This document shows, in pieces, positions 32,077 through 41,157 of a DNA stretch of 64,000 bases. The notes under the pieces are model-generated. The model was not told the origin of the DNA. It saw only the letters and a list, made by a program, of their open reading frames with translations, and did not search any database. Within the stretch, counting starts at the first letter, position 1; the number at the start of each line of letters is the position of its first letter. Origin of the DNA: Rhodoferax sp. (GTDB taxonomy: Bacteria > Pseudomonadota > Gammaproteobacteria > Burkholderiales > Burkholderiaceae_C); NCBI RefSeq assembly GCF_028689295.1, contig NZ_JAQTWL010000001.1, positions 372,001 through 436,000 of the forward strand. The letters are read 5' to 3'. Position numbers and translations under genes: made by a program.

Positions 32077-32123
32077 AGTTGGGGTCAGAGCACGTCGCTT
32101 CGCGAGTGGTCTGACCCGCAAGG
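32077..32123. repeat. REP-like palindromic element, family A, tandem unit 2
   Basis: Exact 47-bp copy of the unit at 32021, separated by 9 bp. It ends one base before the stop codon of the minus-strand ABC exporter, so the pair fills the convergent gap between gdhB and that gene and may end transcription on both sides. Confidence 0.85.
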
Positions 32124-32124
32124 T

Positions 32125-33906
32125 TTAGTTATTGCTGTTGAACTGCAGCGCCGCCAGCCCGGCATAAAGTCCGCCGGCGGCCAGCAGCTCGGCATGGGTG
32201 CCCTGTTCGACCACCCGGCCCTGGTCCAGCACCACAATGCGGTCGGCCTTGATGACGGTGGCCAGCCGGTGTGCAATCACCAACGTGGTGCGCCCGCGCA
32301 TGGCGGATTCGAGGGCGGCTTGCACCATGCGTTCACTCTCGGCGTCGAGCGCGCTGGTGGCCTCATCCAGCAGCAACAGCGGCGGGTTTTTCAGCATGGC
32401 GCGGGCAATGGCAATGCGCTGGCGCTGGCCACCACTCAGGCGCACACCACGCTCGCCCAAAAAAGTGTCATAGCCTTGGGGCAGGGCGCTGATGAACTCG
32501 TCGGCAAAAGCCGCTTGTGCCGCGGCCTTCACCTCGGCGTCGCTGGCCCCGGGTTTGCCGTAGCGAATGTTCTCCAGCGCGCTGCTGGAGAAAATCACCG
32601 CATCCTGCGGCACGATGCCAATGCCATGACGCAGGTCGGCCAGGGCCAGGTCACGCGTCGGCACGCCATCCTTGAGGATGCGCCCGGTGGCGGGGTCATA
32701 AAAGCGCAGCAGCAGTTGAAACACCGTGCTTTTGCCAGCCCCGCTGGGCCCGACCAGCGCCACCGTCTGGCCGGGGGCGATGTCCAGCGAGAAGTCAGTC
32801 AGCGCCGCCTGGCCGGGTCGCGACGGGTAGTGAAACGTGACGTGCTCGAACATCACTTCGCTACCGGCTACAGGTACCGGTGCCGCAGTTGGATGCGGCG
32901 GCGAAGCAATCGACGACCGGCTGGCCAGCAATTCCATCAGCCGCTCGGTGGCACCGGCAGCGCGTAACAGGTCGCCATAGACCTCGCCCAAAATGGCAAA
33001 GGCGCTGGCCAGAATGATCACATACAACACGGTTTGCCCCAAATGCCCGGCGCTGATGCGCCCGGCCATCACGGCCTGCGTGCCCTGGTACAGGCCCCAT
33101 AGCAGCGCGGCTGATGTGGCAATGATGATGAAAGCCACCAACATTGAGCGCGCCCGCGAGCGGCGCACCGCCACCACGAACGCGCTGTCTGTTGCCAGGT
33201 TAAAGCGTGCCGCCTCGCGCTCCTCGGCGGTGTAGCTTTGCACCACGGGAATGGCGTTGAGCACCTCGGCGGCAATGGCACTGGCGTCGGCCGCGCGGTC
33301 CTGGCTGGCGCGCGACAGCTTGCGCACCCGCCGGCCAAACCAGGCAGCGGGTAGCACAATCAGCACCAGCACACCGAGCACCTGCACCATCACCATCGGG
33401 TTGGTCCAGACCAGCACGGCCAGGGCGCCGATACCCATCACCAGATTGCGAAGCCCCATGCTCAGCGACGAGCCCACCACGGTCTGCACCAGCGTTGTGT
33501 CGGCAGACAGCCGCGACAGCACCTCGCCGGTCTGCGTGGTCTCGAAAAACGCCGGGCTCTGTTGCAGCACATGGCCATAAACGGCATTGCGCACATCGGC
33601 GGTGATGCGCTCGCCAAGCCAGCTCACCATGTAAAAGCGCGCCGCCGAAAACAGCCCGAGCGCCACCGCCACCCCAAACAGCGCCACAAAATGCTCGCGC
33701 AAGGCCATCACCTGCGCACCCCGGTCGGTTTGCACCAGACCGCCGTCGATCAGGCTGCGCAAGGCCAGGGGAAAAACCAGCGTGGCCATGGCGGCCAGCA
33801 CCAAAAACAGCAGCGCCAGGCCGATGCGGCCGCGGTAGGGTTTCAGGAAAGGCAACAGCCCGGAGAGCGATTTGGGGTTGCCGGGTTTTGGCGTTGGGGT
33901 AGTCAT
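32125..33906 (-). CDS. ABC exporter, fused permease-ATPase (MsbA/ABCB-like)
   Basis: Homodimeric exporter half-molecule, 593 aa. The N-terminal membrane domain has six helices (about 25-310), and the ATPase domain occupies about 350-585. Walker A is LVGPSGAGKST near 384, the signature is LSGGQRQRIAIARAML near 490, and Walker B with D-loop is LLLLDEATSALD. Upstream genes are the arginine-catabolism and lipocalin genes of the same strand, starting 4 bp away. The substrate (lipid, peptide or drug) cannot be assigned from sequence. Confidence 0.9.
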   Translation of the reverse strand: MTTPTPKPGNPKSLSGLLPFLKPYRGRIGLALLFLVLAAMATLVFPLALRSLIDGGLVQTDRGAQVMALREHFVALFGVAVALGLFSAARFYMVSWLGERITADVRNAVYGHVLQQSPAFFETTQTGEVLSRLSADTTLVQTVVGSSLSMGLRNLVMGIGALAVLVWTNPMVMVQVLGVLVLIVLPAAWFGRRVRKLSRASQDRAADASAIAAEVLNAIPVVQSYTAEEREAARFNLATDSAFVVAVRRSRARSMLVAFIIIATSAALLWGLYQGTQAVMAGRISAGHLGQTVLYVIILASAFAILGEVYGDLLRAAGATERLMELLASRSSIASPPHPTAAPVPVAGSEVMFEHVTFHYPSRPGQAALTDFSLDIAPGQTVALVGPSGAGKSTVFQLLLRFYDPATGRILKDGVPTRDLALADLRHGIGIVPQDAVIFSSSALENIRYGKPGASDAEVKAAAQAAFADEFISALPQGYDTFLGERGVRLSGGQRQRIAIARAMLKNPPLLLLDEATSALDAESERMVQAALESAMRGRTTLVIAHRLATVIKADRIVVLDQGRVVEQGTHAELLAAGGLYAGLAALQFNSNN

Positions 33907-33909
33907 GAT

Positions 33910-35007
33910 TTACAGCGCCAACGGACTCGCGTATCCCGTCATCTCCAGATAGCCCCGGCCGACCACTGCGCCGCGGCTGTCCAGCAGTTCGCTCAAACCT
34001 TCCCAATAGATGGCACCGGTGGACTGGCGGCTGTCAAGCTCCTGGTTGTCGATGACGGCGTTGACGGTGTAGCGCGCAAGCACGGGAGCCGACTGGCTTG
34101 TACCGGCGCGTCTGATCTGCACCGACCACTGGACCGGGTAGCTGGCGCCGCTGGCCGGGCTTTTCCAGCTGCGCTGCGGCGTGAAGATGACATCTTCAGG
34201 ACCAAAAATCACGGCTTGTGCGGAGCCTGGGGCGCGCAGCGAGCCGCCCGCCCAATGCGCGGCGCCGTCTTTGGTGCGCAGCCTGAAGGCCGTCAGCGCG
34301 CTGCCATCGAGCAGATTCATGCCAATCCAGTCCCATCCCACGGCATCCGGGTGCATCAGCGTCTGGCTCCATTCGTGGTCGAGCCATGCCTGTCCCTGCA
34401 CCGGCAGGGTTTCTTCGCCCAGGCTGAGTTGGCCGCTCACCTGCATTTGCGGCAGGCTGTAGTAATAGCTGGCTTGCTTGGCCTCGGGTCCCTTGCGCGA
34501 CCAGCCCTGGTCGCCTTGCAGCAACAGGGGTTGGTTTTCAGTCAAGCTCAGTTGAAAAGAGAAGTCGGCCGCATTGGCTTGTGCTTGGTAGCGTTTGCCA
34601 TCGCGCTTGAGCGACCAGTTGCCCAGGCTGAGGTCGGTATCTGACTCGCTGGCCTGGGCCAGATCGATCAGCGTGTTGCCCGACGCGCGGGCGATGCGCT
34701 GGTCGTGCAGCAGGCGCTTCGCTGCAACGTCGGTCACGGCGGCGTGGGCAAAGATCAGTTGTTTGGCCGCAAAGGTCGAGCGCATGCCTTGCGTGACCGG
34801 CACGCGCGACCTGAAAAAGGTGATCTGGAAACCAAACTCGCGCTGCGCCGCCAGCAGCCGCCCGGTGATGTACCACCACTCGATGGCAAAGTCGGGGTGG
34901 CTGCCGAGGTCGCGCGGAAATTGCAGGGCTTGCCTGGCCTGAGCGTGCGCCGCCCAAGGCCACAGCAGCAGGCTTGAGGCCGCGGTCAGGCACTGCCGTC
35001 GGTTCAT
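33910..35007 (-). CDS. AttH/CrtC-like lipocalin-domain secreted protein (COG5621 type)
   Basis: 365 aa. The signal peptide contains a Tat-like [23 protein letters not shown]; the single RR lacks a full twin-arginine motif. The mature protein has the family landmarks [35 protein letters not shown] and [12 protein letters not shown]. Members resemble carotenoid 1,2-hydratase folds and are often encoded with an FtsX-type permease and a LolD-like ATPase. Here those partners are absent next to it, but homologues occur at 51959-54526 and 57367-58059. ATGA overlap with the preceding gene. Biochemical role unknown. Confidence 0.8.
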   Translation of the reverse strand: MNRRQCLTAASSLLLWPWAAHAQARQALQFPRDLGSHPDFAIEWWYITGRLLAAQREFGFQITFFRSRVPVTQGMRSTFAAKQLIFAHAAVTDVAAKRLLHDQRIARASGNTLIDLAQASESDTDLSLGNWSLKRDGKRYQAQANAADFSFQLSLTENQPLLLQGDQGWSRKGPEAKQASYYYSLPQMQVSGQLSLGEETLPVQGQAWLDHEWSQTLMHPDAVGWDWIGMNLLDGSALTAFRLRTKDGAAHWAGGSLRAPGSAQAVIFGPEDVIFTPQRSWKSPASGASYPVQWSVQIRRAGTSQSAPVLARYTVNAVIDNQELDSRQSTGAIYWEGLSELLDSRGAVVGRGYLEMTGYASPLAL

Positions 35008-36059
35008 GCCGTGCAGTTGATGTGCGCCTGAAGCCTGGCCCGCGCCGGGGCGCAGTCGCCGAAGCGCTGCGCCGCCCAGGCGTCATCAAAATAAGTGCCC
35101 AGGTAACGTTCACCGGCGTCGCACAGCAGCGACAAGATCGATCCCTGCTCGCCGCGCTGATGCATCTCGCAGGCCAGTGCCAGCATGCCGACAAAATTGG
35201 TGCCGGTCGAGGGCCCCACCTTGCGGCCCAGAATGTCGGACAACACCTGCATCGCGGCCAACGAATCCGCATTGCGCACCGTGATCATGCGGTCCACCAG
35301 CGTGCGGATAAAGCTGGCCTCCACGCGCGGACGGCCGATGCCTTCGATTTGCGAGCCGGGCCCGGTCAGGCTGGCGTCACCGCTGCGGTGGTAGTCGCCA
35401 AAAACCGAGCCTTCTGGGTCGGCCACGCAGACCTGGGTGTCGTGGCGCTGGTAGCGCACAAAGCGGCCAATGGTGGCACTGGTGCCACCGGTGCCGGCGC
35501 CCACCACGACCCAGCGCGGCACCGGAAAACGTTCGCGCGCCATCTGCTGGAACATGCTTTGGGCAATGTTGTTGTTGCCGCGCCAGTCGGTGGCGCGCTC
35601 GGCATAGGTGAACTGGTCCATGTAGTGGCCACCGGTTTGTGCTGCCAACGCACGCGCCTCGTCATAGACCGCATTGGCGCTGTCCACCAGATGACATTGG
35701 CCACCGTAAAACTCAATCTGGGCAATTTTTTCAGGCGAGGTATTGCGCGGCATGACGGCAATGAACGGCAGGCCCAGCAGCCGGGCAAAGTAGGCCTCGC
35801 TCACCGCCGTGGAACCGCTGCTGGATTCGACCACGGTCGAGCCTTCATGCAGCCAGCCGTTGCACAGGCCGTAGAGAAACAGCGAGCGCGCCAGCCGGTG
35901 CTTGAGGCTGCCGGTGGGGTGGGTGGACTCGTCTTTCAGGTACAGGTCGACGCCGTGGCTGGCAAAGGCGGGCAGCGGCAGGGCGATCAGATGCGTGTCG
36001 GCGCTGCGCTGGTAATCGGCCTCGATGCGGGCGATGGCAGTGTGTAGCCAGTTCTTCAA
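35004..36059 (-). CDS. PLP-dependent cysteine-synthase-family enzyme (Cds1-like)
   Basis: Fold type II PLP enzyme, about 351 aa. The PLP lysine is in [13 protein letters not shown], and the substrate loop is [14 protein letters not shown]. The cofactor phosphate loop is [14 protein letters not shown]. The long [13 protein letters not shown] segment places it with the Cds1-type cysteine-synthase/desulfhydrase subgroup rather than CysK or CysM. No ATG exists near the start. I chose TTG 36059 ([17 protein letters not shown]); a TTG at 36119 would overlap the arginase gene. Its place behind ocd and arginase suggests amino-acid metabolism, but the actual substrate is unclear. Confidence 0.75.
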   Translation of the reverse strand: MKNWLHTAIARIEADYQRSADTHLIALPLPAFASHGVDLYLKDESTHPTGSLKHRLARSLFLYGLCNGWLHEGSTVVESSSGSTAVSEAYFARLLGLPFIAVMPRNTSPEKIAQIEFYGGQCHLVDSANAVYDEARALAAQTGGHYMDQFTYAERATDWRGNNNIAQSMFQQMARERFPVPRWVVVGAGTGGTSATIGRFVRYQRHDTQVCVADPEGSVFGDYHRSGDASLTGPGSQIEGIGRPRVEASFIRTLVDRMITVRNADSLAAMQVLSDILGRKVGPSTGTNFVGMLALACEMHQRGEQGSILSLLCDAGERYLGTYFDDAWAAQRFGDCAPARARLQAHINCTA

Positions 36060-36078
36060 AATGGATTGGTTTTCGGGT

Positions 36079-37014
36079 TTAAGTACGCATGAGTGTACTT
36101 TTACCGAACAGGCTTTCAATCAGGTCAACGGCCAGTTCGGCCGTCTGGTTGCACTGGTCCAGGGCCGGGTTGAGCTCCACCACATCGAGCGAGGCGAGCC
36201 GCCCGGTGTCGGCAATCATTTCCATGCACAGTTGCGCCTCGCGGTAGGTCGGGCCGCCACGCACGGTGGTGCCCACGCCCGGGGCGATGCCGGGGTCCAG
36301 AAAGTCCACATCCAGACTCACATGCAAATGGGTGTTGGCATCGACCAGCGCCAGCGCCAGTTCCATGGTGTGGCGCATGCCCATCTCGTCGATGTAGCGC
36401 ATGTCGAACACCTCGATCCCCATGTCGTGCACCAGGCGCTTTTCGCCGGCGTCAACGCTGCGGATGCCAATCTGGCGAATCTCCTTGGCGTGCAGCGCGG
36501 GCACATGACCGCCAATCCGGATCAGTTCCTGCGGCCCCTGACCACACAGGCAAGCCACCGGCATGCCGTGGATGTTGCCGCTGGGGGTCATGGTGGCGGT
36601 GTTGAAGTCGGCGTGGGCATCAAACCACAGCACGCGCAGTTTCTTGCTCTGAGCGCGGCAGTGGCGCGCCACCGCGCTGATAGAGCCAATCGCCAGGGAA
36701 TGGTCGCCGCCCAGCATGATGGGCAGACGGTTGGCAGTCAGTTCGGCATAGGTGGCGTCATGCAGCTGTTGGTTCCACTGCACCACCTCGGGCAAGTGCC
36801 GAAAACCGTTCACGGCCGCCAGCCATGGGTTGGCGGGGCCGCTGAGGTTGCCGCAGTCCTTCACATCCAGGCCGAATTGCGCGATGGCCTGCCCAATGCC
36901 GGCAACACGCAGCGCTTCCGGCCCCATGCGCGAGCCCAGCGTGCCGGCGCCGATGTCGGTGGGGACGCCGATCAGGCTGACACCCTTGACACCCGTCGCA
37001 GGCAGGCTGCTCAC
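36079..37014 (-). CDS. rocF: Arginase
   Basis: Hydrolyses L-arginine to ornithine and urea using a binuclear Mn centre, 311 aa. Metal ligands are visible in LGGDHS (about residue 103), WFDAHADFN and [10 protein letters not shown]. The C-terminal SLDVVELNP segment is also typical. Starts with GTG, overlapping the ocd stop as GTGA, so the two are coupled. With ornithine cyclodeaminase it forms an arginine-to-proline route. Confidence 0.95.
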   Translation of the reverse strand: MSSLPATGVKGVSLIGVPTDIGAGTLGSRMGPEALRVAGIGQAIAQFGLDVKDCGNLSGPANPWLAAVNGFRHLPEVVQWNQQLHDATYAELTANRLPIMLGGDHSLAIGSISAVARHCRAQSKKLRVLWFDAHADFNTATMTPSGNIHGMPVACLCGQGPQELIRIGGHVPALHAKEIRQIGIRSVDAGEKRLVHDMGIEVFDMRYIDEMGMRHTMELALALVDANTHLHVSLDVDFLDPGIAPGVGTTVRGGPTYREAQLCMEMIADTGRLASLDVVELNPALDQCNQTAELAVDLIESLFGKSTLMRT

Positions 37015-38135
37015 GCCGGGACGCTCAAGGCGTTGGCTAGCGCTGACGCGACGGCGTGTTGGCCCGCTTTATCCCATTGAGGTTCCTGGGTGGCATGCGT
37101 GTCCGGATGAATCAGCACGAACAGGTCTTTCGGGTTGACCAGTTCGGGTATCAGCGACACCGGTTGGCCCATGCCGAGCTCCCGAGCGGCATCACGCATG
37201 AAGCGCAGCGCCGAGTAATCCTGCAGCGCAAAACCGACCGAATCAAACAGCGTGATCTGGTCAGCCGCGCGGCGGCCGGGCGCCTGGCGTGCCAGCACTT
37301 GCCAAAGCTCGGTCACGGCAAAATCAGCGGGCAGGTGCTGCAGGTCGCCCTCGATGCGGGTTTGCGGTTCGTACTCGACAAACACTGCGCTGCGCCGCAA
37401 CACGTCGGGGTGCAGCTCGGTCTTGCCCGGGCAGTCGCCACCCACGCCGTTGATGTGCATGCCGGGTTCGATCAAATCGGCGGTCAGGATGGCGGCATTG
37501 GTCTTGTCTGCGGTCACGGTGGTCACGATGTCGGCGCCGCGCACGGCTTGCGCAATGCTGCTGCAAACCGTCAGGCGCAGATTGGTCGAGCGCAGGTTGG
37601 CGATCAGCTTTTCAGTGGCCTTGGGGTCGGTGTCGAACAGGCGGATTTCCTCGATGCCGAGCAGGTAGTGGAACGCCAGCGCCTGGAATTCGCTTTGGGC
37701 GCCATTTCCGATCAGGGCCATCGACTTGCTGTCGGGGCGCGCCAGTTCCTGTGCTGCCACCGCCGACATGGCGGCCGTGCGCAAGGCGGTGCTGAGGGTC
37801 AGTTCACTGAGGAACTCCGGAATGCCGGTAGCGACATCGGCCAGAACGCCAAATGCCATCACACAGGGCAGGCCGCTGAGGGTGTTTTTGGGGTGGCCGT
37901 TGACGTACTTGAAGGCGTAACTTTTGGCATCGGAGATCGGCATCAACTCGATCACGCCATCTTCGGAGTGGTTGGCCACGCGGGCGCATTTTTCAAAATC
38001 GTGCCAGCGCAGATAGTCGGCGCGAATGTACTCGGCCATACGCTTGAAGACGGTTTCGAGGCCGATTTTGTGAATCACGGTGGCCGCGTCGTGGACGCTG
38101 AGAAATTGGGTTTGGACGAGTTGAGGCAGTTTCAT
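37011..38135 (-). CDS. ocd: Ornithine cyclodeaminase
   Basis: NAD-dependent conversion of L-ornithine to L-proline and ammonia, 374 aa. Conserved substrate residues lie in ARVANHSEDGVIELMP and YAFKYVNGHPKNT. The Rossmann loop is MALIGNGAQSEFQALAF, followed by INGVGGDCPGKTELH. This matches true OCD rather than the SbnB or mu-crystallin branches. ATG 38135 follows AGGAAA, and the frame extends upstream to 38210 without family residues. First gene of the minus-strand operon reaching 32125. Confidence 0.95.
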   Translation of the reverse strand: MKLPQLVQTQFLSVHDAATVIHKIGLETVFKRMAEYIRADYLRWHDFEKCARVANHSEDGVIELMPISDAKSYAFKYVNGHPKNTLSGLPCVMAFGVLADVATGIPEFLSELTLSTALRTAAMSAVAAQELARPDSKSMALIGNGAQSEFQALAFHYLLGIEEIRLFDTDPKATEKLIANLRSTNLRLTVCSSIAQAVRGADIVTTVTADKTNAAILTADLIEPGMHINGVGGDCPGKTELHPDVLRRSAVFVEYEPQTRIEGDLQHLPADFAVTELWQVLARQAPGRRAADQITLFDSVGFALQDYSALRFMRDAARELGMGQPVSLIPELVNPKDLFVLIHPDTHATQEPQWDKAGQHAVASALANALSVPA

Positions 38136-38289
38136 GATGGCTTGTTTCCTGATGTGAAAGAAGTATCTCAAGTCGTCATGCCAATGTAAATCGGCAGTTT
38201 CAATTAACAATAGTCAAAAAGTTGGCAAATAGGTAGTTCTTGATGTCACTTTGACAGAATCCATCTTGATGCTGAAGAGGCTTGCTTGG

Positions 38290-38748
38290 TTACTCGGGCC
38301 GATCGAGCTTGGTGGACAGCATGATGGTCGAAAACGTGTCCACCACGCCCTTGATCACGCGGATCTTGTCCAGTACGGCATCGAGCTCCTGCGTGGATTC
38401 AGTGATCAGCATGGCGCACAAGTCGTAGCGACCACTGACCGAATACAACTTGGTGATCTCATGGCGCCGGGACAGGGCACGCACCACGTCAGGCTCGTTT
38501 TGGGATTCCATCGAAATCAGCACCATGGCCCGAATGCCTTGGGACGCGCGCGGGCTGCTCACGCCCACGGTGTAGCCGGTGATGACGCCGGCATCCTCCA
38601 GCGCCTTGAGCCGCATTTGGGCGGTGCTGCGCGCGCAGCCCAGCGCTTTGGCGAGATTGACCATGGGCAGCCGGGCATTGACCTTGAGCAGCTCGATCAG
38701 TTGGTAGTCCAGCGCGTCAAGATTGGGTTTTTGAGGTGAATTCGCCAT
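38290..38748 (-). CDS. Lrp/AsnC-family transcriptional regulator
   Basis: 152 aa. The N-terminal winged helix-turn-helix (about 8-60) includes LDYQLIELLKVNARLPMVNLA and a recognition region with CARSTAQMRLKALEDAGVI. The C-terminal RAM/AsnC effector domain follows (about 70-148, with VSGRYDLCAMLI). Start ATG 38748 is used, because the 13-residue upstream extension lacks family similarity. It lies between the ocd-rocF operon (same strand) and the divergent kamA operon. It is the natural candidate for lysine- or arginine-responsive control of both, by inference. Confidence 0.9.
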   Translation of the reverse strand: MANSPQKPNLDALDYQLIELLKVNARLPMVNLAKALGCARSTAQMRLKALEDAGVITGYTVGVSSPRASQGIRAMVLISMESQNEPDVVRALSRRHEITKLYSVSGRYDLCAMLITESTQELDAVLDKIRVIKGVVDTFSTIMLSTKLDRPE

Positions 38749-38773
38749 AGTGTTTAAAAAGCAATCAATTTGA

Positions 38774-38796
38774 CTGAATTTTGACATTAATTTCAG
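38774..38796. promoter_or_regulatory. Candidate Lrp/AsnC-type operator between the regulator and kamA
   Basis: A 23-bp imperfect dyad with ends CTGAA and TTCAG and an AT-rich centre, in the 113-bp divergent gap. Seven of the eight outer positions on each side are symmetric. A weak kamA promoter (TTGTTT at 38806, CATAAA at 38830) could lie downstream. No binding data are implied. Confidence 0.3.
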
Positions 38797-38861
38797 GCAA
38801 CTTGCTTGTTTTCAGCGGCGGCGTCAGTCCATAAACTTGAAGAACCACTCAGGAGACCCTC

Positions 38862-40043
38862 ATGCTGCAAGCCGTCGAATTCGCCACCCCCAAAGTTTTC
38901 ATGACCTATGAAGAGTTGCAGGCCTACGACCCGGAATCCGAATCCTGGCAAAAGCAGTTTGCCCGGCGTTACACCCACCACGCGCAGCTGCAAGGCGTTT
39001 TGAACCATGTGGAAGATGTCAACGACACTGTTTACAACAAGTTCGCCATTGCCGTCACACCTTACATGGCCAGGCTGATGGACCGCAACGACCCCAATTG
39101 CCCGATTCGTATGCAGTACCTGCCGTCGTTTCACGAAGAAACCAAGCCCGGTTTTGCCACCATGCTCGACCAGTTGGGTGAAGAAGGTGACACCGTTCCC
39201 GGCACCAGCATCGTGCACCGCTACCCGCGCCGCGTGCTGTTTCTGGTGAGCAACACCTGCGCCACGCTGTGCCGTTTTTGCACTCGCAAGCGCATGGTCA
39301 GCCAGCCCAACGGCTCGGTGCACAAGGACGAGATCGAGGCGTCGATCGACTACATTGCCAATAACAAGAACATCGAAGACGTGTTGCTCTCCGGCGGCGA
39401 CCCGCTGACCTTTACCGACGAACGCCTTGATGAAATTCTGGGCATGATCCGCACCCGAGCGCCGCATGTGCGCTTCTTGCGCATCGGCTCGCGCATGGTG
39501 GTGCAAATGCCCACCCGCGTCACGCCCGAACTGTGCTCAGTGCTCGAAAAACACCGCGTGCAGATGATCAACATTCACATCAACCACCCCAAGGAAATTA
39601 CACCGCTGCTGCGCAAGCGCGTCAAGATGCTGCAAAAGTCCGGCATCATGATGGGCTTGCAAACCGTGTGCCTCAGGGGGGTGAACGACAGCGTCGAAGT
39701 GATGCGCGAACTGTTCATGCAATCGGTCGAGATGGGGGTGCGTCCGTACTACGTGTACTCGACCGACATGGTCGAGGGTGCGCACCATTTCATCGTACCG
39801 CACCGTCGCATGCTCGAACTCTATGAAGGCCTGCGCGGCTGGATCAGCGGCCCAGCCGTGCCCACCTTCATTGTGGACGGCCTGGGTGGCCTGGGCAAGT
39901 TGCCCATCATCCCGAGTTATGTGCGCGAAGAGGCTTTGCCCGACGGCAGTGGCACCACCGTCAAGTGCAGAAACTACGCCGGCAAAACGGTCGAAATGCC
40001 CGGTCTGGGGCAAGACTTCAGCCTGCCCACCGCCAGCAATTAA
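38862..40043 (+). CDS. kamA: L-lysine 2,3-aminomutase (radical SAM, PLP)
   Basis: Converts L-lysine to L-beta-lysine, step one of the pathway; 393 aa. The radical-SAM [4Fe-4S] cysteines are Cys133, Cys137 and Cys140 in CATLCRFCTRKR. LLSGGDPL is the SAM-contact loop. The PLP lysine is Lys346 in GGLGKLPIIP. It has the longer architecture of KamA rather than that of EF-P-modifying EpmB, and the company of kdd, kamDE, kal and kce supports catabolism. AGGAGAC precedes the ATG. Confidence 0.9.
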   Translation: MLQAVEFATPKVFMTYEELQAYDPESESWQKQFARRYTHHAQLQGVLNHVEDVNDTVYNKFAIAVTPYMARLMDRNDPNCPIRMQYLPSFHEETKPGFATMLDQLGEEGDTVPGTSIVHRYPRRVLFLVSNTCATLCRFCTRKRMVSQPNGSVHKDEIEASIDYIANNKNIEDVLLSGGDPLTFTDERLDEILGMIRTRAPHVRFLRIGSRMVVQMPTRVTPELCSVLEKHRVQMINIHINHPKEITPLLRKRVKMLQKSGIMMGLQTVCLRGVNDSVEVMRELFMQSVEMGVRPYYVYSTDMVEGAHHFIVPHRRMLELYEGLRGWISGPAVPTFIVDGLGGLGKLPIIPSYVREEALPDGSGTTVKCRNYAGKTVEMPGLGQDFSLPTASN

Positions 40044-40053
40044 AAACTAAGAA

Positions 40054-40102
40054 CCTTGTGGGTCAGACCACTTCGCGAAGCGAACGTGCTCTGACCCCAA
40101 CT
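40054..40102. repeat. REP-like palindromic element, family A, inverted copy in kamA-kdd gap
   Basis: 49-bp element, nearly the reverse complement of the unit at 32021 (three single-base differences, two of them 1-bp insertions). It begins CCTTGTGGGTCAGACC and ends GCTCTGACCCCAACT. It fills the gap between kamA and kdd and ends 10 bp before the kdd start, so it abuts the kdd ribosome-binding region and may form a hairpin inside the operon mRNA. Confidence 0.85.
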
Positions 40103-40111
40103 GGAATGAAT

Positions 40112-41149
40112 ATGAAACACGGCTCCCCCTACGGCACACACCGTGTGCTTGAACCTCTTGGCGTGTTGCCCCAGCCCGCCTGGAAGCTCGACAACACGAT
40201 GGAAATTTATGACAACGAAATCCTGATCGACGTGTCGGCGCTCAACATCGACTCGGCCAGTTTTACCCAGATCAAAAGCGCCACCGGTGGCGATGAAGCC
40301 AAGGTTGCCGAGAGGGTGATGGACATCGTGGCCCGGCGCGGCAAACACCACAACCCGGTGACCGGGTCGGGCGGCATGCTGATTGGCACGGTGGCCGAGA
40401 TCGGCCCGGCGTTGCTCGGCAAGATCGACCTCAAGGTGGGTGACAAGATCGCCACGCTGGTGTCGCTGTCGCTGACGCCCTTGCGCATTGACGAGATCAT
40501 AAAAATCCACATGAGCAAGGACCAGATCGAAATCAGGGGCCGCGCCATTTTGTTCGAAACCGGCCTGTATGCCAGATTGCCCGCTGACATTGACGAAAAG
40601 CTGGCGCTGGCCATTCTCGACGTGGCCGGGGCCCCGGCCCAGACGGCCCGCCTGGTCAAGGAGGGCGACACCGTGGTGGTGATTGGCGGCGGTGGCAAGT
40701 CGGGCACGCTGTGTGTCTATGAAGCCAAAAAGCGCGCCGGTTTGAGCGGTTGCGTCATTGGTGTGTCGCCGTTTGCCAATGACTGCCAGCGCATGCTTGA
40801 TCTGGGTTGGGCAGACCACGCGCTGCAGGTGGATGCCACCGACGCGCTGGCCTTGATGGACGCTGTGGCTGGAGTGACCAACGGCAAGATGGCCGACGTG
40901 GTGATCAACTGCGTCAACATTCAGAACACCGAGATGGGCAGCATTCTGGCCACCAAACAGCACGGCAAGATTTACTTCTTTTCCATGGCCACCAGCTTCA
41001 CCGCGGCCGCGCTGGGGGCCGAGGGTGTGGGCAAGGATGTGGAAATGATCGTCGGCAACGGTTATGCCACCGGGCACGCCGAGTTTGCGCTGTCGCTGCT
41101 GCGCGAGAGCGCCAAGCTGCGTGCCTTGTTTGAAAAGCTCTACGTTTAG
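40112..41149 (+). CDS. kdd: L-erythro-3,5-diaminohexanoate dehydrogenase
   Basis: NAD(P)-dependent oxidative deamination of 3,5-diaminohexanoate to 5-amino-3-oxohexanoate, 345 aa. Begins MKHGSPYGTHRVLEPLGVLP and contains the Rossmann loop VVVIGGGGKSGTLC near residue 188. GRAILFETGLYARLP lies further upstream. The assignment rests on these features together with the neighbours kamA and kamDE. An ATG six bases upstream (40106) is an alternative start. The frame also opens back into kamA and across the repeat, which is not used. Confidence 0.88.
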   Translation: MKHGSPYGTHRVLEPLGVLPQPAWKLDNTMEIYDNEILIDVSALNIDSASFTQIKSATGGDEAKVAERVMDIVARRGKHHNPVTGSGGMLIGTVAEIGPALLGKIDLKVGDKIATLVSLSLTPLRIDEIIKIHMSKDQIEIRGRAILFETGLYARLPADIDEKLALAILDVAGAPAQTARLVKEGDTVVVIGGGGKSGTLCVYEAKKRAGLSGCVIGVSPFANDCQRMLDLGWADHALQVDATDALALMDAVAGVTNGKMADVVINCVNIQNTEMGSILATKQHGKIYFFSMATSFTAAALGAEGVGKDVEMIVGNGYATGHAEFALSLLRESAKLRALFEKLYV

Positions 41150-41157
41150 GCAAAACA

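Noticed and set aside
32021..32123. Two 47-bp direct repeats with a 9-bp gap that could be taken for a tiny CRISPR array
   Set aside because: The gap is far shorter than a spacer, each unit is palindromic over almost its whole length, inverted copies occur elsewhere, and no cas gene is present.
39965..40111. Extension of the kdd frame back through the repeat into kamA
   Set aside because: It would translate the palindromic element and the kamA 3' end in another frame; the ATGs at 40106/40112 fit the family start.
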